Source of the DNA: Petrolisthes cinctipes
Lineage: Eukaryota > Arthropoda > Malacostraca > Decapoda > Porcellanidae
Direction: 5' to 3'
Assembly (NCBI GenBank): GCA_033782935.1
Contig: JAWQEG010000630.1
Coordinates: 900,501 to 964,500, forward strand
Length of the DNA stretch: 64,000 bases
Part shown: in pieces, positions 47,557 through 60,490 of the stretch
How the letters are laid out: each line of letters starts with the position of its first letter
Position numbering within the stretch: the first letter of the stretch is position 1
Position numbers and translations under genes: made by a program
The notes under the pieces: generated by a model
The model's input: the letters and a program-made list of their open reading frames with translations, nothing else
The model's database searches: none
What the model was told of the DNA's origin: nothing

Positions 47557-49031
47557 GTGCTAGAATATTTTCAAAATATAGGCTAAAAACATGCTAAAAA
47601 TCGATCTTTTAGGTGCCAAAAAGTCGATATATCAAATTCAGTCCCAAAACACCCGAAAATTCGATATTTAGGGGTCCCAGAAGCGATCTGTACATGCCTA
47701 CTCCGTGTTAGAGTATTTTCAAAATACATGCTCAAAACATACTGAAAATCGATCTTTTAGGTGCACAAAAGTCGATATGTGTATGCATCTTCAGTACCCG
47801 TTTATATCTCAAATTCAGGCTCAAAACACCCGAAAATTCAATATTTTGGGGTCCCAGAAGCAATCTGTACATGCCTACTCAGTGTTAGAGTATTTTCAAA
47901 ATACAGGCCCAAAACATGCTGAAAATCGATATTTTAGATGCCCAAAGTCAATATGTGCATGTATCATCTGTACCCGTTTATATCTCAAATTCAGGCTCAA
48001 AACACCCGAAAATTCAATATTTTGGGGTCCCAGAAGCAATCTGTACATGCCTACACAGTGCTAGAATATTTTCAAAATATAGGCTAAAAACATGCTAAAA
48101 ATCGACATTTTAGGTGTCAAAAAATCGATATCTCAAATTCAGTCCCAAAACACCCGAAAATTCGATATTTAGAGGTCCCCAAAGGTATCTGTACATGCCT
48201 ACTCCGTGTTAGAGTATTTTCAAAATACAGGCTAAAAACATACTGAAAATCGATCTTTTTGGTGCCCAAAAGTCGATATGTGCATGCATCTTCTGTACCC
48301 GTTTATATCTCAAATTCTGGCCCTAAACACCCGAAAATTCGATATTTTGGGGTCCCAGAAGCGATCTGTACATGCCTACTCCGTGTTAGAGTATTTTCAA
48401 AATTCAGGCCCAAAACATGCTGAAAATTGATATTTTTGGTGCCCAAAGTCAATATGTGCATGTATCTTCTGTACCCGTTTATATCTCAAATTCAGGCTCA
48501 AAACACCCGAAAATTCAATATTTTGGGGTCCCAGAAGCAATCTGTACATGCCTACTCAGTGCTAGAATATTTTCAAAATATAGGCTAAAAACATGCTAAA
48601 AATCGATCTTTTAGGTGCCAAAAAGTCGATATCTCAAATATAGTCCCAAAACACCCGAAAATTCGATATTTAGGGGTCCCAGAAGCGATCTGTACATGCC
48701 TACTCCGTGTTAGAGTATTTTCAAAATACATGCTCAAAACATACTGAAAATCGATCTTTTAGGTGCACAAAAGTCGATATGTGTATGCATCTTCAGTACC
48801 CGTTTATATCTCAAATTCAGGCTCAAAACACCCGAAAATCCAATATTTTGGGGTCCCAGAAGCAATCTGTACATGCCTACTCAGTGATAGAATATTTTCA
48901 AAATATAGGCTAAAAATATGCTAAAAATCGATCTTTTAGGTGCCAAAAAGTCGATATCTCAAATTCAGTCCCAAAAAACCCGAAAATTCGATATTTAGGG
49001 GTTCCAGAAGCGATCTGTACATGCCTACTCC

Positions 49032-49068
49032 GTGTTAGAGTATTTTCAAAATACATGCTCAAAACTCA
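49032..49068. repeat. 37-bp remnant monomer
   Basis: Same junction; part of the 510-bp unit 48707-49216. The preceding F starts gtgatagaat and has ctaaaaatatgct. Confidence 0.94.
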
Positions 49069-50691
49069 GTGCTAGAATATTTTCAAAATATAGGCTAAAA
49101 ACATGCTAAAAATCGATCTTTTAGGTGCCAAAAAGTCGATATCTCAAATTCAGTCCCAAAACACCCGAAAATTCGATATTTAGGGGTCCCAGAAGAGATC
49201 TGTACATGCCTACTCCGTGTTAGAGTATTTTCAAAATACATGCTCAAAACATATTGAAAATCGATCTTTTAGGTGCACAAAAGTCGATATGTGCATGCAT
49301 CTTCAGTACCCGTTTATATCTCAAATTCAGGCTCAAAACACCCGAAAATTCAATATTTTGGGGTCCCAGAAGCAATCTGTACATGCCTACTCAGTGCTAG
49401 AATATTTTCAAAATATAGGCTAAAAACATGCTAAAAATCGAAATTTTACGCGTCAAAAAATCGATATCTCAAATTCAGTCCCAAAACACCCAAAAATTCG
49501 ATATTTAGAGGTCCCAGAAGGTATCTGTACATGCCTACTCCGTGTTAGAGTATTTTCAAAATACAGGCCAAAAACATACTGAAAATCGATCTTTTAGGTG
49601 CCTAAAAGTCGATATGTGCATGCATCTTCTGTACCCGTTTATATCTCAAATTCTGGCCCTAAACACCCGAAAATTCGATATTTTGGGGTCCCAGAAGCGA
49701 TCTGTACATGCCTACTCCGTGTTAGAGTATTTTCAAAATTCAGGCCCAAAACATGCTGAAAATCGATATTTTTGGTGCCCAAAGTCAATATGTGCATGTA
49801 TCTTCTGTACCCGTTTATATCTCAAATTCAGGCTCAAAACACCCGAAAATTCAATATTTTGGGGTCCCAGAAGCAATCTGTACATGCCTACTCAGTGCTA
49901 GAATATTTTCAAAATATAGGCTAAAAACATGCTAAAAATCGATCTTTTATGTGCCAAAAAGTCGATATCTCAAATTCAGTCCCAAAACACCCGAAAATTC
50001 GATATTTAGAGGTCCCAGAAGCGATCTGTACATGCCTACTCAGTGTTAGAGTATTTTCAAAATACAGGCCCAAAACATGCTGAAAACCGATATTTTAGAT
50101 GCCCAAAGTCAATATGTGCATGTATCTTCTGTTCCCGTTTATATCTAAAATTCAGGCTCAAAACACCCGAAAATTCAATATTTTGGGGTCCCAGAAGCAA
50201 TCTGTACATGCCTACTCAGTGCTAGAATATTTTCAAAATATAGGCTAAAAACATGCTAAAAATCGATCTTTTAGGTGCCAAAAAGTCGATATCTCAAATT
50301 CAGTCCCAAAACACCCGAAAATTCGATATTTAGGGGTCCCAGAAGCGATCTGTACATGCCTACTCCGTGTTAGAGTATTTTCAAAATACATGCTCAAAAC
50401 ATACTGAAAATCGATCTTTTAGGTGAACAAAAGTCGATATGTGTATGCATCTTCAGTACCCGTTTATATCTCAAATTCTGGCTCAAAACACCCGAAAATT
50501 CAATATTTTGGGGTCCCAGAAGCAATCTGTACATGCCTACTCAGTGCTAGAATATTTTCAAAATATAGGCTAAAAATATGCTAAAAATCGATCTTTTAGG
50601 TGCCAAAAAGTCGATATCTCAAATTCAGTCCCAAAACACCCGAAAATTCGATATTTTGGGGTTCCAGAAGCGATCTGTACATGCCTACTCC

Positions 50692-50728
50692 GTGTTAGAG
50701 TATTTTCAAAATACATGCTCAAAACTCA
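50692..50728. repeat. 37-bp remnant monomer
   Basis: Same junction; part of the 835-bp repeat. The preceding F has ttttggggttccag. Confidence 0.94.
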
Positions 50729-51526
50729 GTGCTAGAATATTTTCAAAATATAGGCTAAAAACATGCTAAAAATCGATCTTTTAGGTGCCAAAAAGTCGAT
50801 ATCTCAAATTCAGTCCCAAAACACCCGAAAATTTGATATTTAGGGGTCCCAGAAGCGATCTGTACATGCCTACTCCGTGTTAGAGTATTTTCAAAATACA
50901 TGCTCAAAACATACTGAAAATCGATCTTTTAGGTGCACAAAAGTCGATATGTGCATGCATCTTCAGTACCCGTTTATATCTCAAATTCAGGCTCAAAACA
51001 CCCGAAAATTAAATATTTTGGGGTCCCAGAAGCAATCTGTACATGCCTACTCAGTGCTAGAATATTTTCAAAATATAGGCTAAAAACATGCTAAAAATCG
51101 ATCTTTTAGGTGCCAAAAAGTCGATATCTCAAATTCAGTCCCAAAACACCCGAAAATTCGATATTTAGGGGTCCCAGAAGCGATCTGTACATGCCTACTC
51201 CGTGTTAGAGTATTTTCAAAATACATGCTCAAAACATACTGAAAATCGATCTTTTAGGTGCACAAAAGTCGATATGTGTATGCATCTTCAGTACCCGTTT
51301 ATATCTCAAATTCTGGCTCAAAACACCCGAAAATTCAATATTTTGGGGTCCCAGAAGCAATCTGTACATGCCTACTCAGTGCTAGAATATTTTCAAAATA
51401 TAGGCTAAAAATATGCTAAAAATCGATCTTTTAGGTGCCAAAAAGTCGATATCTCAAATTCAGTCCCAAAACACCCGAAAATTCGATATTTTGGGGTTCC
51501 AGAAGCGATCTGTACATGCCTACTCC

Positions 51527-51563
51527 GTGTTAGAGTATTTTCAAAATACATGCTCAAAACTCA
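51527..51563. repeat. 37-bp remnant monomer
   Basis: Same junction; copy of the remnant at 50692, 835 bp downstream. Confidence 0.94.
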
Positions 51564-51711
51564 GTGCTAGAATATTTTCAAAATATAGGCTAAAAACATG
51601 CTAAAAATCGATCTTTTAGGTGCTAAAAAGTCGATATCTCAAATTCAGTCCCAAAACACCCGAAAATTCGATATTTAGGGGTCCCAGAAGCGATCTGTAC
51701 ATGCCTACTCC

Positions 51712-53538
51712 GTGTTAAAGTATTTTCAAAATACATGCTCAAAACATACTGAAAATCGATCTTTTAGGTGCACAAAAGTCGATATGTGCATGCATCTTCA
51801 GTACCCGTTTATATCTCAAATTCAGGCTCAAAACACCCGAAAATTCAATATTTTGGGGTCCCAGAAGCAATCTGTACATGCCTACTCAGTGTTAGAGTAT
51901 TTTCAAAATACAGGCCCAAAACATGCTGAAAATCGATATTTTAGATGCCCAAAGTCAATATGTGCATGTATCTTCTGTACCCGTTTATATCTCAAATTCA
52001 GGCTCAAAACACCCGAAAATTCAATATTTTGGGGTCCCAGAAGCAATCTATACATGCCTACACAGTGCTAGAATATTTTCAAAATATAGGCTAAAAACAT
52101 GCTAAAAATCGATCTTTTAGGTGCCAAAAAGTCGATATCTCAAATTCAGTCCCAAAACACCCGAAAATTCGATATTTTGGGGTCCCAGAAGCAATCTGTA
52201 CATGCCTACTCAGTGTTAGAGTATTTTCAATATACAGGCCCAAAACATGCTGAAAATCGATATTTTAGATGCCCAAAGTCAATATGTGCATGTATCTTCT
52301 GTACCCGTTTATATCTCAAATTCAGGCTCAAAACATCCGAAAATTCAATATTTTGGGGTCTCAGAAGCAATCTGTACATGCCTACTCAGTGCTAGAATAT
52401 TTTCAAAATATGGGCTAAAAACATGCTAAAAATCGATCTTTTAGGTGCCAAAAAGTCGATATCTCAAATTCAGTCCCAAAACACCCGAAAATTCGATATT
52501 TAGGGGTCCCAGAAGCGATCTGTACATGCCTACTCCGTGTTAGAGTATTTTCAAAATACATGCTCAAAACATACTGAAAATCGATCTTTTAGGTGCACAA
52601 AAGTCGATATGTGCATGCATCTTCAGTACCCGTTTATATCTCAAATTCAGGCTCAAAACACCCGAAAATTCAATATTTTGGGGTCCCAGAAGCAATCTGT
52701 ACATGCCTACTCAGTGTTAGAGTATTTTCAAAATACAGGCCCAAAACATGCTGAAAATCGATATTTTAGATGCCCAAAGTCAATATGTGCATGTATTTTC
52801 TGTACCCGTTTATATCTCAAATTCAGGCTCAAAACACCCGAAAATTCAATATTTTGGGGTCCCAGAAGCAATCTGTACATGCCTACACAGTGCTAGAATA
52901 TTTTCAAAATATAGGCTAAAAACATGCTAAAAATCGACATTTTAGGAGTCAAAAAATCGATATCTCAAATTCAGTCCCAAAACACCCGAAAATTCGATAT
53001 TTCGAGGTCCCAGAATGTATCTGTACATGCCTACTCCGTGTTAGAGTATTTTCAAATTACAGGCCAAAAACATACTGAAAATCGATCTTTTAGGTGCCCA
53101 AAAGTCGATATGTGCATGCATCTTCTGTACCCGTTTATATCTCAAATTCAGGCCTTAAACACCCGAAAATTCGATATTTTGGGGTCCCAGAAGCGATCTG
53201 TACATGCCTACTCCGTGTTAGAGTATTTTCAAAATTCAGGCCCAAAACATGCTGAAAATCGATATTTTTGGTGCCCAAAGTCAATATGTGCATGTATCTT
53301 CTGTACCCGTTTATATCTCAAATTCAGGCTCAAAACACCCGAAAATTCAATATTTTGGGGTCCCAGAAGCAATCTGTACATGCCTACTCAGTGCTAGAAT
53401 ATTTTCAAAATATAGGCTAAAAACATGCTAAAAATCGATCTTTTAGGTGCCAAAAAGTCGATATCTCAAATTTAGTCCCAAAACACCCGAAAATTCGATA
53501 TTTAGGGGTCCCAGAAGCGATCTGTACATGCCTACTCC
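51712..53538. repeat. A, B, F, B, F then one 1002-bp repeat
   Basis: Units start at 51712 (A, gtgttaaag), 51889 (B), 52065 (F with A-like end), 52213 (B), 52389 (F), followed by a 1002-bp repeat at 52537 (A), 52714 (B), 52890 (C), 53038 (D), 53215 (E), 53391 (F). The same A-B-F-B-F plus 1002-bp order occurs at 39211-41037. Confidence 0.93.
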
Positions 53539-53863
53539 GTGTTAGAGTATTTTCAAAATACATGCTCAAAACATACCGAAAATCGATCTTTTAGGTGCAC
53601 AAAAGTCGATATGTGTATGCATCTTCAGTACCCGTTTATATCTCAAATTCAGGCTCAAAACACCTTAAAATTCAATATTTTGGGGTCCCAGAAGCAATCT
53701 GTACATGCCTACTCAGTGATAGAATATTTTCAAAATATAGGCTAAAAATATGCTAAAAATCGATCTTTTAGGTGCCAAAAAGTCGATATCTCAAATTCAG
53801 TCCCAAAACACCCGAAAATTCGATATTTAGGGGTTCCAGAAGCGATCTGTACATGCCTACTCC

Positions 53864-53900
53864 GTGTTAGAGTATTTTCAAAATACATGCTCAAAACTCA
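53864..53900. repeat. 37-bp remnant monomer
   Basis: Same junction; part of the 510-bp unit 53539-54048. Confidence 0.94.
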
Positions 53901-55019
53901 GTGCTAGAATATTTTCAAAATATAGGCTAAAAACATGCTAAAAATCGATCTTTTAGGTGCCAAAAAGTCGATATCTCAAATTCAGTCCCAAAACACCCGA
54001 AAATTCGATATTTAGGGGTCCCAGAAGCGATCTGTACATGCCTACTCCGTGTTAGAGTATTTTCAAAATACATGCTCAAAACATATTGAAAATCGATCTT
54101 TTAGGTGCACAAAAGTCGATATGTGCATGCATCTTCAGTACCCGTTTATATCTCAAATTCAGGCTCAAAACACCCGAAAATTCAATATTTTGGGGTCCCA
54201 GAAGCAATCTGTACATGCCTACTCAGTGCTAGAATATTTTCAAAATATAGGCTAAAATCATGCTAAAAATCGATCTTTTAGGTGCTAAAGAGTCGATATC
54301 TCAAATTCAGTCCCAAAACACCCGAAAATTCTATATTTAGGGGTCCCAGAAGCGATCTGTACATGCCTACTCAGTGTTAGAGTATTTTCAAAATACAGGC
54401 CCAAAACATGCTGAAAATCGATATTTTAGATGCCCAAAGTCAATATGTGCATGTATCTTCTGTACCCGTTTATATCTCAAATTCAGGCTCAAAACACCCG
54501 AAAATTCAATATTTTGGGGTCCCAGAAGCAATCTGTACATTACTCAGTGCTAGAATATTTTCAAAATATAGGCTAAAAACATGCTAAAAATCGATCTTTT
54601 AGGTGCCAAAAAGTCGATATCTCAAATTCAGTCCCAAAACACCCGAAAATTCGATATTAAGGGGTCCCAGAAGCGATCTGTACATGCCTACTCCGTGTTA
54701 GAGTATTTTCAAAATACATGCTCAAAACATACTGAAAATCGATCTTTTAGGTGCACAAAAGTCGATATGTGTATGCATCTTCAGTACCCGTTTATATCTC
54801 AAATTCAGGCTCAAAACACCCGAAAATTCAATATTTTGGGGTCCCAGAAGCAATCTGTACATGCCTACTCAGTGATAGAATATTTTCAAAATATAGGCTA
54901 AAAATATGCTAAAAATCGATCTTTTAGGTGCCAAAAAGTCGATATCTCAAATTCAGTCCCAAAACACCCGAAAATTCGATATTTAGGGGTTCCAGAAGCG
55001 ATCTGTACATGCCTACTCC

Positions 55020-55056
55020 GTGTTAGAGTATTTTCAAAATACATGCTCAAAACTCA
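55020..55056. repeat. 37-bp remnant monomer
   Basis: Same junction; part of the 510-bp unit 54695-55204. Confidence 0.94.
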
Positions 55057-56845
55057 GTGCTAGAATATTTTCAAAATATAGGCTAAAAACATGCTAAAAA
55101 TCGATCTTTTACGTGCCAAAAAGTCGATATCTCAAATTCAGTCCCAAAACACCCGAAAATTCGATATTTAGGTGTCCCAGAAGCGATCTGTACATGCCTA
55201 CTCCGTGTTAGAGTATTTTCAAAATACATGCTCAAAACATATTGAAAATCGATCTTTTAGGTGCACTAATGTCGATATGTGCATGCATCTTCAGTACCCG
55301 TTTATATCTCAAATTCAGGCTCAAAACACCCGAAAATTCAATATTTTGGGGTCCCAGAAGCAATCTGTACATGCCTACTCAGTGTTAGAGTATTTTCAAA
55401 ATACAGGCCCAAAACCTGCTGAAAATCGATATTTTTGGTGCCCAAAGTCAATATGTGCATGTATCTTCTGTACCCGTTTATATCTCAAATTCAGGATCAA
55501 AACACCCGAAAATTCAATATTTTGGGGTCCCAGAAGCAATCTGTACAGTGCAAGAATATTTTCAAAATATAGGCTAAAAACATGCTAAAAATCGATCTTT
55601 TAGGTGCCAAAAAGTCGATATCTCAAATTCAGTCCCAAAACACCCGAAAATTCGATATTTAGGGGTCCCAGAAGCGATCTGTACATGCCTACTCCGTGTT
55701 AGAGTATTTTCAAAATACATGCTCAAAACATACTGAAAATCGATCTTTTAGGTGCACAAAAGTCGATATGTGCATGCATCTTCTGTACCCGTTTATATCT
55801 CAAATTCTGACCCTAAACACCCGAAAATTCGATATTTTGGGGTCCCAGAAGCGAACTGTACATGCCTACTCCGTGTTAGAGTATTTTCAAAATTCAGGCC
55901 CAAAACATGCTGAAAATCGATATTTTTGGTGCCCAAAGTCAATATGTGCATGTATCTTCTGTACCCGTTTATATCTCAAATTCAGGCTCAAAACACCCGA
56001 AAATTCAATATTTTGGGGTCCCAGAAGCAATCTGTACATGCCTACTCAGTGCTAGAATATTTTCAAAATATAGGCTAAAATCATGCTAAAAATCGATCTT
56101 TTAGGTGCCAAAAAGTCGATATCTCAAATTCAGTCCCAGAACACCCGAAAATTCGATATTTAGGGGTCCCAGAAGCGATCTGTACATGCCTACTCAGTGT
56201 TAGAGTATTTTCAAAATACAGGCCCAAAACATGCTGAAAATCGATATTTTAGATGCCCAAAGTCAATATGTGCATGTATCTTCTGTACCCGTTTATATCT
56301 CAAATTCAGGCTCAAAACACCCGAACATTCAATATTTTGGGGTCCCAGAAGCAATCTGTACATGCCTACTCAGTGCTAGAATATTTTCAAAATATAGGCT
56401 AAAAACATGCTAAAAATCGATCTTTTAGGTGCCAAAAAGTCGATATCTCAAATTCAGTCCCAAAACACCCGAAAATTCGATATTTAGGGGTCCCAGAAGC
56501 GATCTGTACATGCCTACTCCGTGTTAGAGTATTTTCAAAATACATGCTCAAAACATACTGAAAATCGATCTTTTAGGTGCACAAAAGTCGATATGTGTAT
56601 GCATCTTCAGTACCCGTTTATATCTCAAATTCAGGCTCAAAACACCCTAAAATTCAATATTTTGGGGTCCCAGAAGCAATCTGTACATGCCTACTCAGTG
56701 ATAGAATATTTTCAAAATATAGGCTAAAAATATGCTAAAAATCGATCTTTTAGGTGCCAAAAAGTCGATATCTCAAATTCAGTCCCAAAACACCCGAAAA
56801 TTCGATATTTAGGGGTTCCAGAAGCGATCTGTACATGCCTACTCC

Positions 56846-56882
56846 GTGTTAGAGTATTTTCAAAATACATGCTCAAACCTCA
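56846..56882. repeat. 37-bp remnant monomer
   Basis: Same length, with one private change (ctcaaacctcagtg). It is part of the 510-bp unit 56521-57030. Confidence 0.94.
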
Positions 56883-57030
56883 GTGCTAGAATATTTTCAA
56901 AATATAGACTAAAAACATGCTAAAAATCGATCTTTTAGGTGCCAAAAAGTCGATATCTCAAATTCAGTCCCAAAACACCCGAAAATTAGATATTTAGGGG
57001 TCCCAGAAGCGATCTGTACATGCCTACTCC

Positions 57031-57680
57031 GTGTTAGAGTATTTTCAAAATACATGCTCAAAACATATTGAAAATCGATCTTTTAGGTGCACAAAAGTCG
57101 ATATGTGCATGCATCTTCAGTACCCGTTTATATCTCAAATTCAGGCTCAAAACACCCGAAAATTCAATATTTTGGGGTCCCAGAAGCAATCTGTACATGC
57201 CTACTCAGTGTTAGAATATTTTCAAAATATAGGCTAAAAACATGCTAAAAATCGATCTTTTAGGTGCCAAAAAGTCGATATCTCAAATTCAGTCTCAAAA
57301 CACCCGAAAATTAGATATTTAGGGGTCCCAGAAGCGATCTGTACATGCCTACTCCGTGTTAGAGTATTTTCAAAATACATGCTCAAAACATATTGAAAAT
57401 CGATCTTTTAGGTGCACAAAAGTCGATATGTGCATGCATCTTCAGTACCCGTTTATATCTCAAATTCAGGCTCAAAACACCCGAAAATTCAATATTTTGG
57501 GGTCCCAGAAGCAATCTGTACATGCCTACTCAGTGTTAGAATATTTTCAAAATATAGGCTAAAAACATGCTAAAAATCGATCTTTTAGGTGCCAAAAAGT
57601 CGATATCTCAAATTCAGTCTCAAAACACCCGAAAATTCGATATTTAGGGGTCCCAGAAGCGATCTGTACATGCCTACTCC
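57031..57680. repeat. Tandem 325-bp A-F dimers
   Basis: Two A-F dimers (57031-57355 and 57356-57680) are almost identical. They share acatattg in A and cagtgttagaat at the A to F boundary, with aattagatatttagg or cagtctcaaaac in neighbouring F units. This is a locally amplified two-monomer unit. Confidence 0.93.
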
Positions 57681-58005
57681 GTGTTAGAGTATTTTCAAAA
57701 TACATGCTCAAAACATACTGAAAATCGATCTTTTAGGTGCACAAAAGTCGATATGTGTATGCATCTTCAGTACCCGTTTATATCTCAAATTCAGGCTCAA
57801 AACACCCGAAAATTCAATATTTTGGGGTCCCAGAAGCAATCTGTACATGCCTACTCAGTGATAGAATATTTTCAAAATATAGGCTAAAAATATGCTAAAA
57901 ATCGATCTTTTAGGTGCCAAAAAGTCGATATCTCAAATTCAGTCCCAAAACACCCGAAAATTCGATATTTAGGGGTTCCAGAAGCGATCTGTACATGCCT
58001 ACTCC

Positions 58006-58042
58006 GTGTTAGAGTATTTTCAAAATACATGCTCAAAACTCA
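58006..58042. repeat. 37-bp remnant monomer
   Basis: Same junction; part of the 510-bp unit 57681-58190 and the last remnant in the window. Confidence 0.94.
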
Positions 58043-58505
58043 GTGCTAGAATATTTTCAAAATATAGGCTAAAAACATGCTAAAAATCGATCTTTTAGGT
58101 GCCAAAAAGTCGATATCTCAAATTCAGTCCCAAAACACCCGAAAATTCGATATTTAGGGGTCCCAGAAGCGTTCTGTACATGCCTACTCCGTGTTAGAGT
58201 ATTTTCAAAATACATGCTCAAAACATATTGAAAATCGATCTTTTAGGTGCACAAAAGTCGATATGTGCATGCATCTTCAGTACCCGTTTATATCTCAAAT
58301 TCAGGCTCAAAACACCCGAAAATTCAATATTTTGGGGTCCCAGAAGCAATCTGTACAGTGCTAGAATATTTTCAAAATATAGGCTAAAAACATGCTAAAA
58401 ATCGATCTTTTAGGTGCCAAAAAGTCGATATCTCAAATTCAGTCCCAAAACACCCGAAAATTCGATATTTAGGGGTCCCAGAAGCGATCTGTACATGCCT
58501 ACTCC

Positions 58506-60490
58506 GTGTTAGAGTATTTTCAAAATACATGCTCAAAACATACTGAAAATCGATCTTTTAGGTGCACAAAAGTCGATATGTGCATGCATCTTCTGTACCC
58601 GTTTATATCTCAAATTCTGACCCTAAACACCCGAAAATTCGATATTTTGGGGTCCCAGAAGCGAACTGTACATGCCTACTCCGTGTTAGAGTATTTTCAA
58701 AATTCAGGCCCAAAACATGCTGAAAATCGATATTTTTGGTGCCCAAAGTCAATATGTGCATGTATCTTCTGTACCCGTTTATATCTCAAATTCAGGCTCA
58801 AAACACCCGAAAATTCAATATTTTGGGGTCCCAGAAGCAATCTGTACATGCCTACTCAGTGCTAGAATATTTTCAAAATATAGGCTAAAAACATGCTAAA
58901 AATCGATTTTTTAGGTGCCAAAAAGTCGATATCTCAAATTCAGTCCCAAAACACCTGAAAATTCGATATTTAGGGGTCCCAGAAGCGATCTGTACATGCC
59001 TACTCAGTGTTGGAGTATTTTCAAAATACAGGCCCAAAACATGCTGAAAATCGATATTTTAGATGCCCAAAGTCAATATGTGCATGTATCTTCTGTACCC
59101 GTTTATATCTCAAATTCAGGCTCAAAACACCCGAAAATTCAATATTTTGGGGTCCCAGAAGCAATCTGTACATGCCTACACAGTGCTAGAATATTTTCAA
59201 AATATAGGCTAAAAACATGCTAAAAATCGATCTTTTAGGTGCCAAAAAGTCGATATCTCAAATTCAGGCCCAAAACACCCGAAAATTCGATATTTTGGGG
59301 TCCCAGAAGCAATCTGTACATGCCTACTCAGTGTTAGAGTATTTTCCAAATACAGGCCCAAAACATGCTGAAAATCGATATTTTAGATGCCCAAAGTCAA
59401 TATGTGCATGTATCTATGTTTATATCTCAAATTCAGTCCCAAAACACCCGAAAATTCGATATTAAAGGGTCCCAGAAGCGATCTGTACATGCCTACTCCG
59501 TGTTAGAGTATTTTCAAAATACATGCTCAAAACATACTGAAAATCGATCTTTTAGGTGCACAAAAGTCGATATGTGCATGCATCTTCAGTACCCGTTTAT
59601 ATCTCAAATTCAGGCTCAAAACACCCGAAAATTCAATATTTTGGGGTCCCAGAAGCAATCTGTACATGCCTACTCAGTGTTAGAGTATTTTCAAAATACA
59701 GGCCCAAAACATGCTGAAAATCGATGTTTTTGGTGCCCAAAGTCAATATGTGCATGTATCTTCTGTACCCGTTTATATCTCAAATTCAGGCTCAAAACAC
59801 CCGAAAATTCAATATTTTGGGGTCCCAAAAGCAATCTGAACAGTGCTAGAATATTTTAAAAATATAGGCTAAAAACATGCTAAAAATCGATCTTTTAGGT
59901 GCCAAAAAGTCGATATCTCAAATTCAGTCCCAAAACACCCGAAAATTCGATATTTAGGGGTCCCAGAATCGATCTGTACATGCCTACTCCGTGTTAGAAT
60001 ATTTTCAAAATACATGCTCAAAACATACTGAAAATCGATCTTTTAGGTGCACAAAAGTCGATATGTGTATGCATCTTCAGTACCCGTTTATATCTGAAAT
60101 TCAGGCTCAAAAACCCGAAAATTCAATATTTTGGGGTCCCAGAAGCAATCTGTACATGCCTACTCAGTGTTAGAGTATTTTCAAAATACAGGCCCAAAAC
60201 ATGCTGAAAATCGATATTTTAGATGCCCAAAGTCAATATGTGCATGTATCTTCTGTACCCGTTTATATCTCAAATTCAGGCTCAAAACACCCGAAAATTC
60301 AATATTTTGGGGTCCCAGAAGCAATCTGTACATGCCTAAACAGTGCTAGAATATTTTCAAAATATAGGATAAAAACATGCTAAAAATCGACATTTTAGGT
60401 GCCAAAAAATCGATATCTCAAATTCAGTCCCAAAACACCCGAAAATTCGATATTTAGAGGTCCCAGAAGGTATCTGTACATGCCTACTCC
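58506..60490. repeat. Mosaic block from A/D to C
   Basis: Units start at 58506 (A/D, gcgaactgtac), 58683 (E), 58859 (F), 59007 (B, gtgttggag), 59183 (F with A-like end), 59331 (B/F, 169 bp), 59500 (A), 59677 (B/E, 10-bp deletion), 59843 (F), 59991 (A, one base short), 60167 (B) and 60343 (C). The unit at 59331 has lost seven bases (tgtatctatgtttatatc) and ends like F with attaaagggtccc. Confidence 0.92.

Larger units (their letters stand above)
47372..49541. repeat. Remnant units around one 1002-bp repeat
   Basis: Units start at 47372 (F), 47520 (37-bp remnant), 47557 (F), then a 1002-bp repeat at 47705 (A-B-C-D-E-F), then 48707 (A), 48884 (F, gtgatagaat), 49032 (37-bp remnant), 49069 (F), 49217 (A, acatattg) and 49394 (C, ttttacgcgtcaaaaaatcg). 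The run 48707-49216 is a complete 510-bp derived unit. Confidence 0.93.
49542..51711. repeat. D, E, F/C, B, F then tandem 835-bp A-F-remnant repeats
   Basis: Units start at 49542 (D), 49719 (E), 49895 (F/C), 50043 (B), 50219 (F), 50367 (A), 50544 (F), 50692 (remnant), 50729 (F), 50877 (A), 51054 (F), 51202 (A), 51379 (F), 51527 (remnant) and 51564 (F). 50367-51201 and the following run share attctggctcaaaac and ttttggggttccag at an 835-bp offset. Confidence 0.93.
53539..58505. repeat. Derived region of 510-bp A-F-remnant-F units and A-F dimers
   Basis: Unit starts: 53539 A, 53716 F, 53864 remnant, 53901 F, 54049 A, 54226 F, 54374 B (173 bp), 54547 F, 54695 A, 54872 F, 55020 remnant, 55057 F, 55205 A, 55382 E (10-bp deletion), 55548 F, 55696 A/D, 55873 E, 56049 F, 56197 B, 56373 F, 56521 A, 56698 F, 56846 remnant, 56883 F, 57031 A, 57208 F, 57356 A, 57533 F, 57681 A, 57858 F, 58006 remnant, 58043 F, 58191 A (10-bp deletion), 58358 F. 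Class C is absent and class D is present only as the end of A/D. F makes up nearly half the units. Confidence 0.94.
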
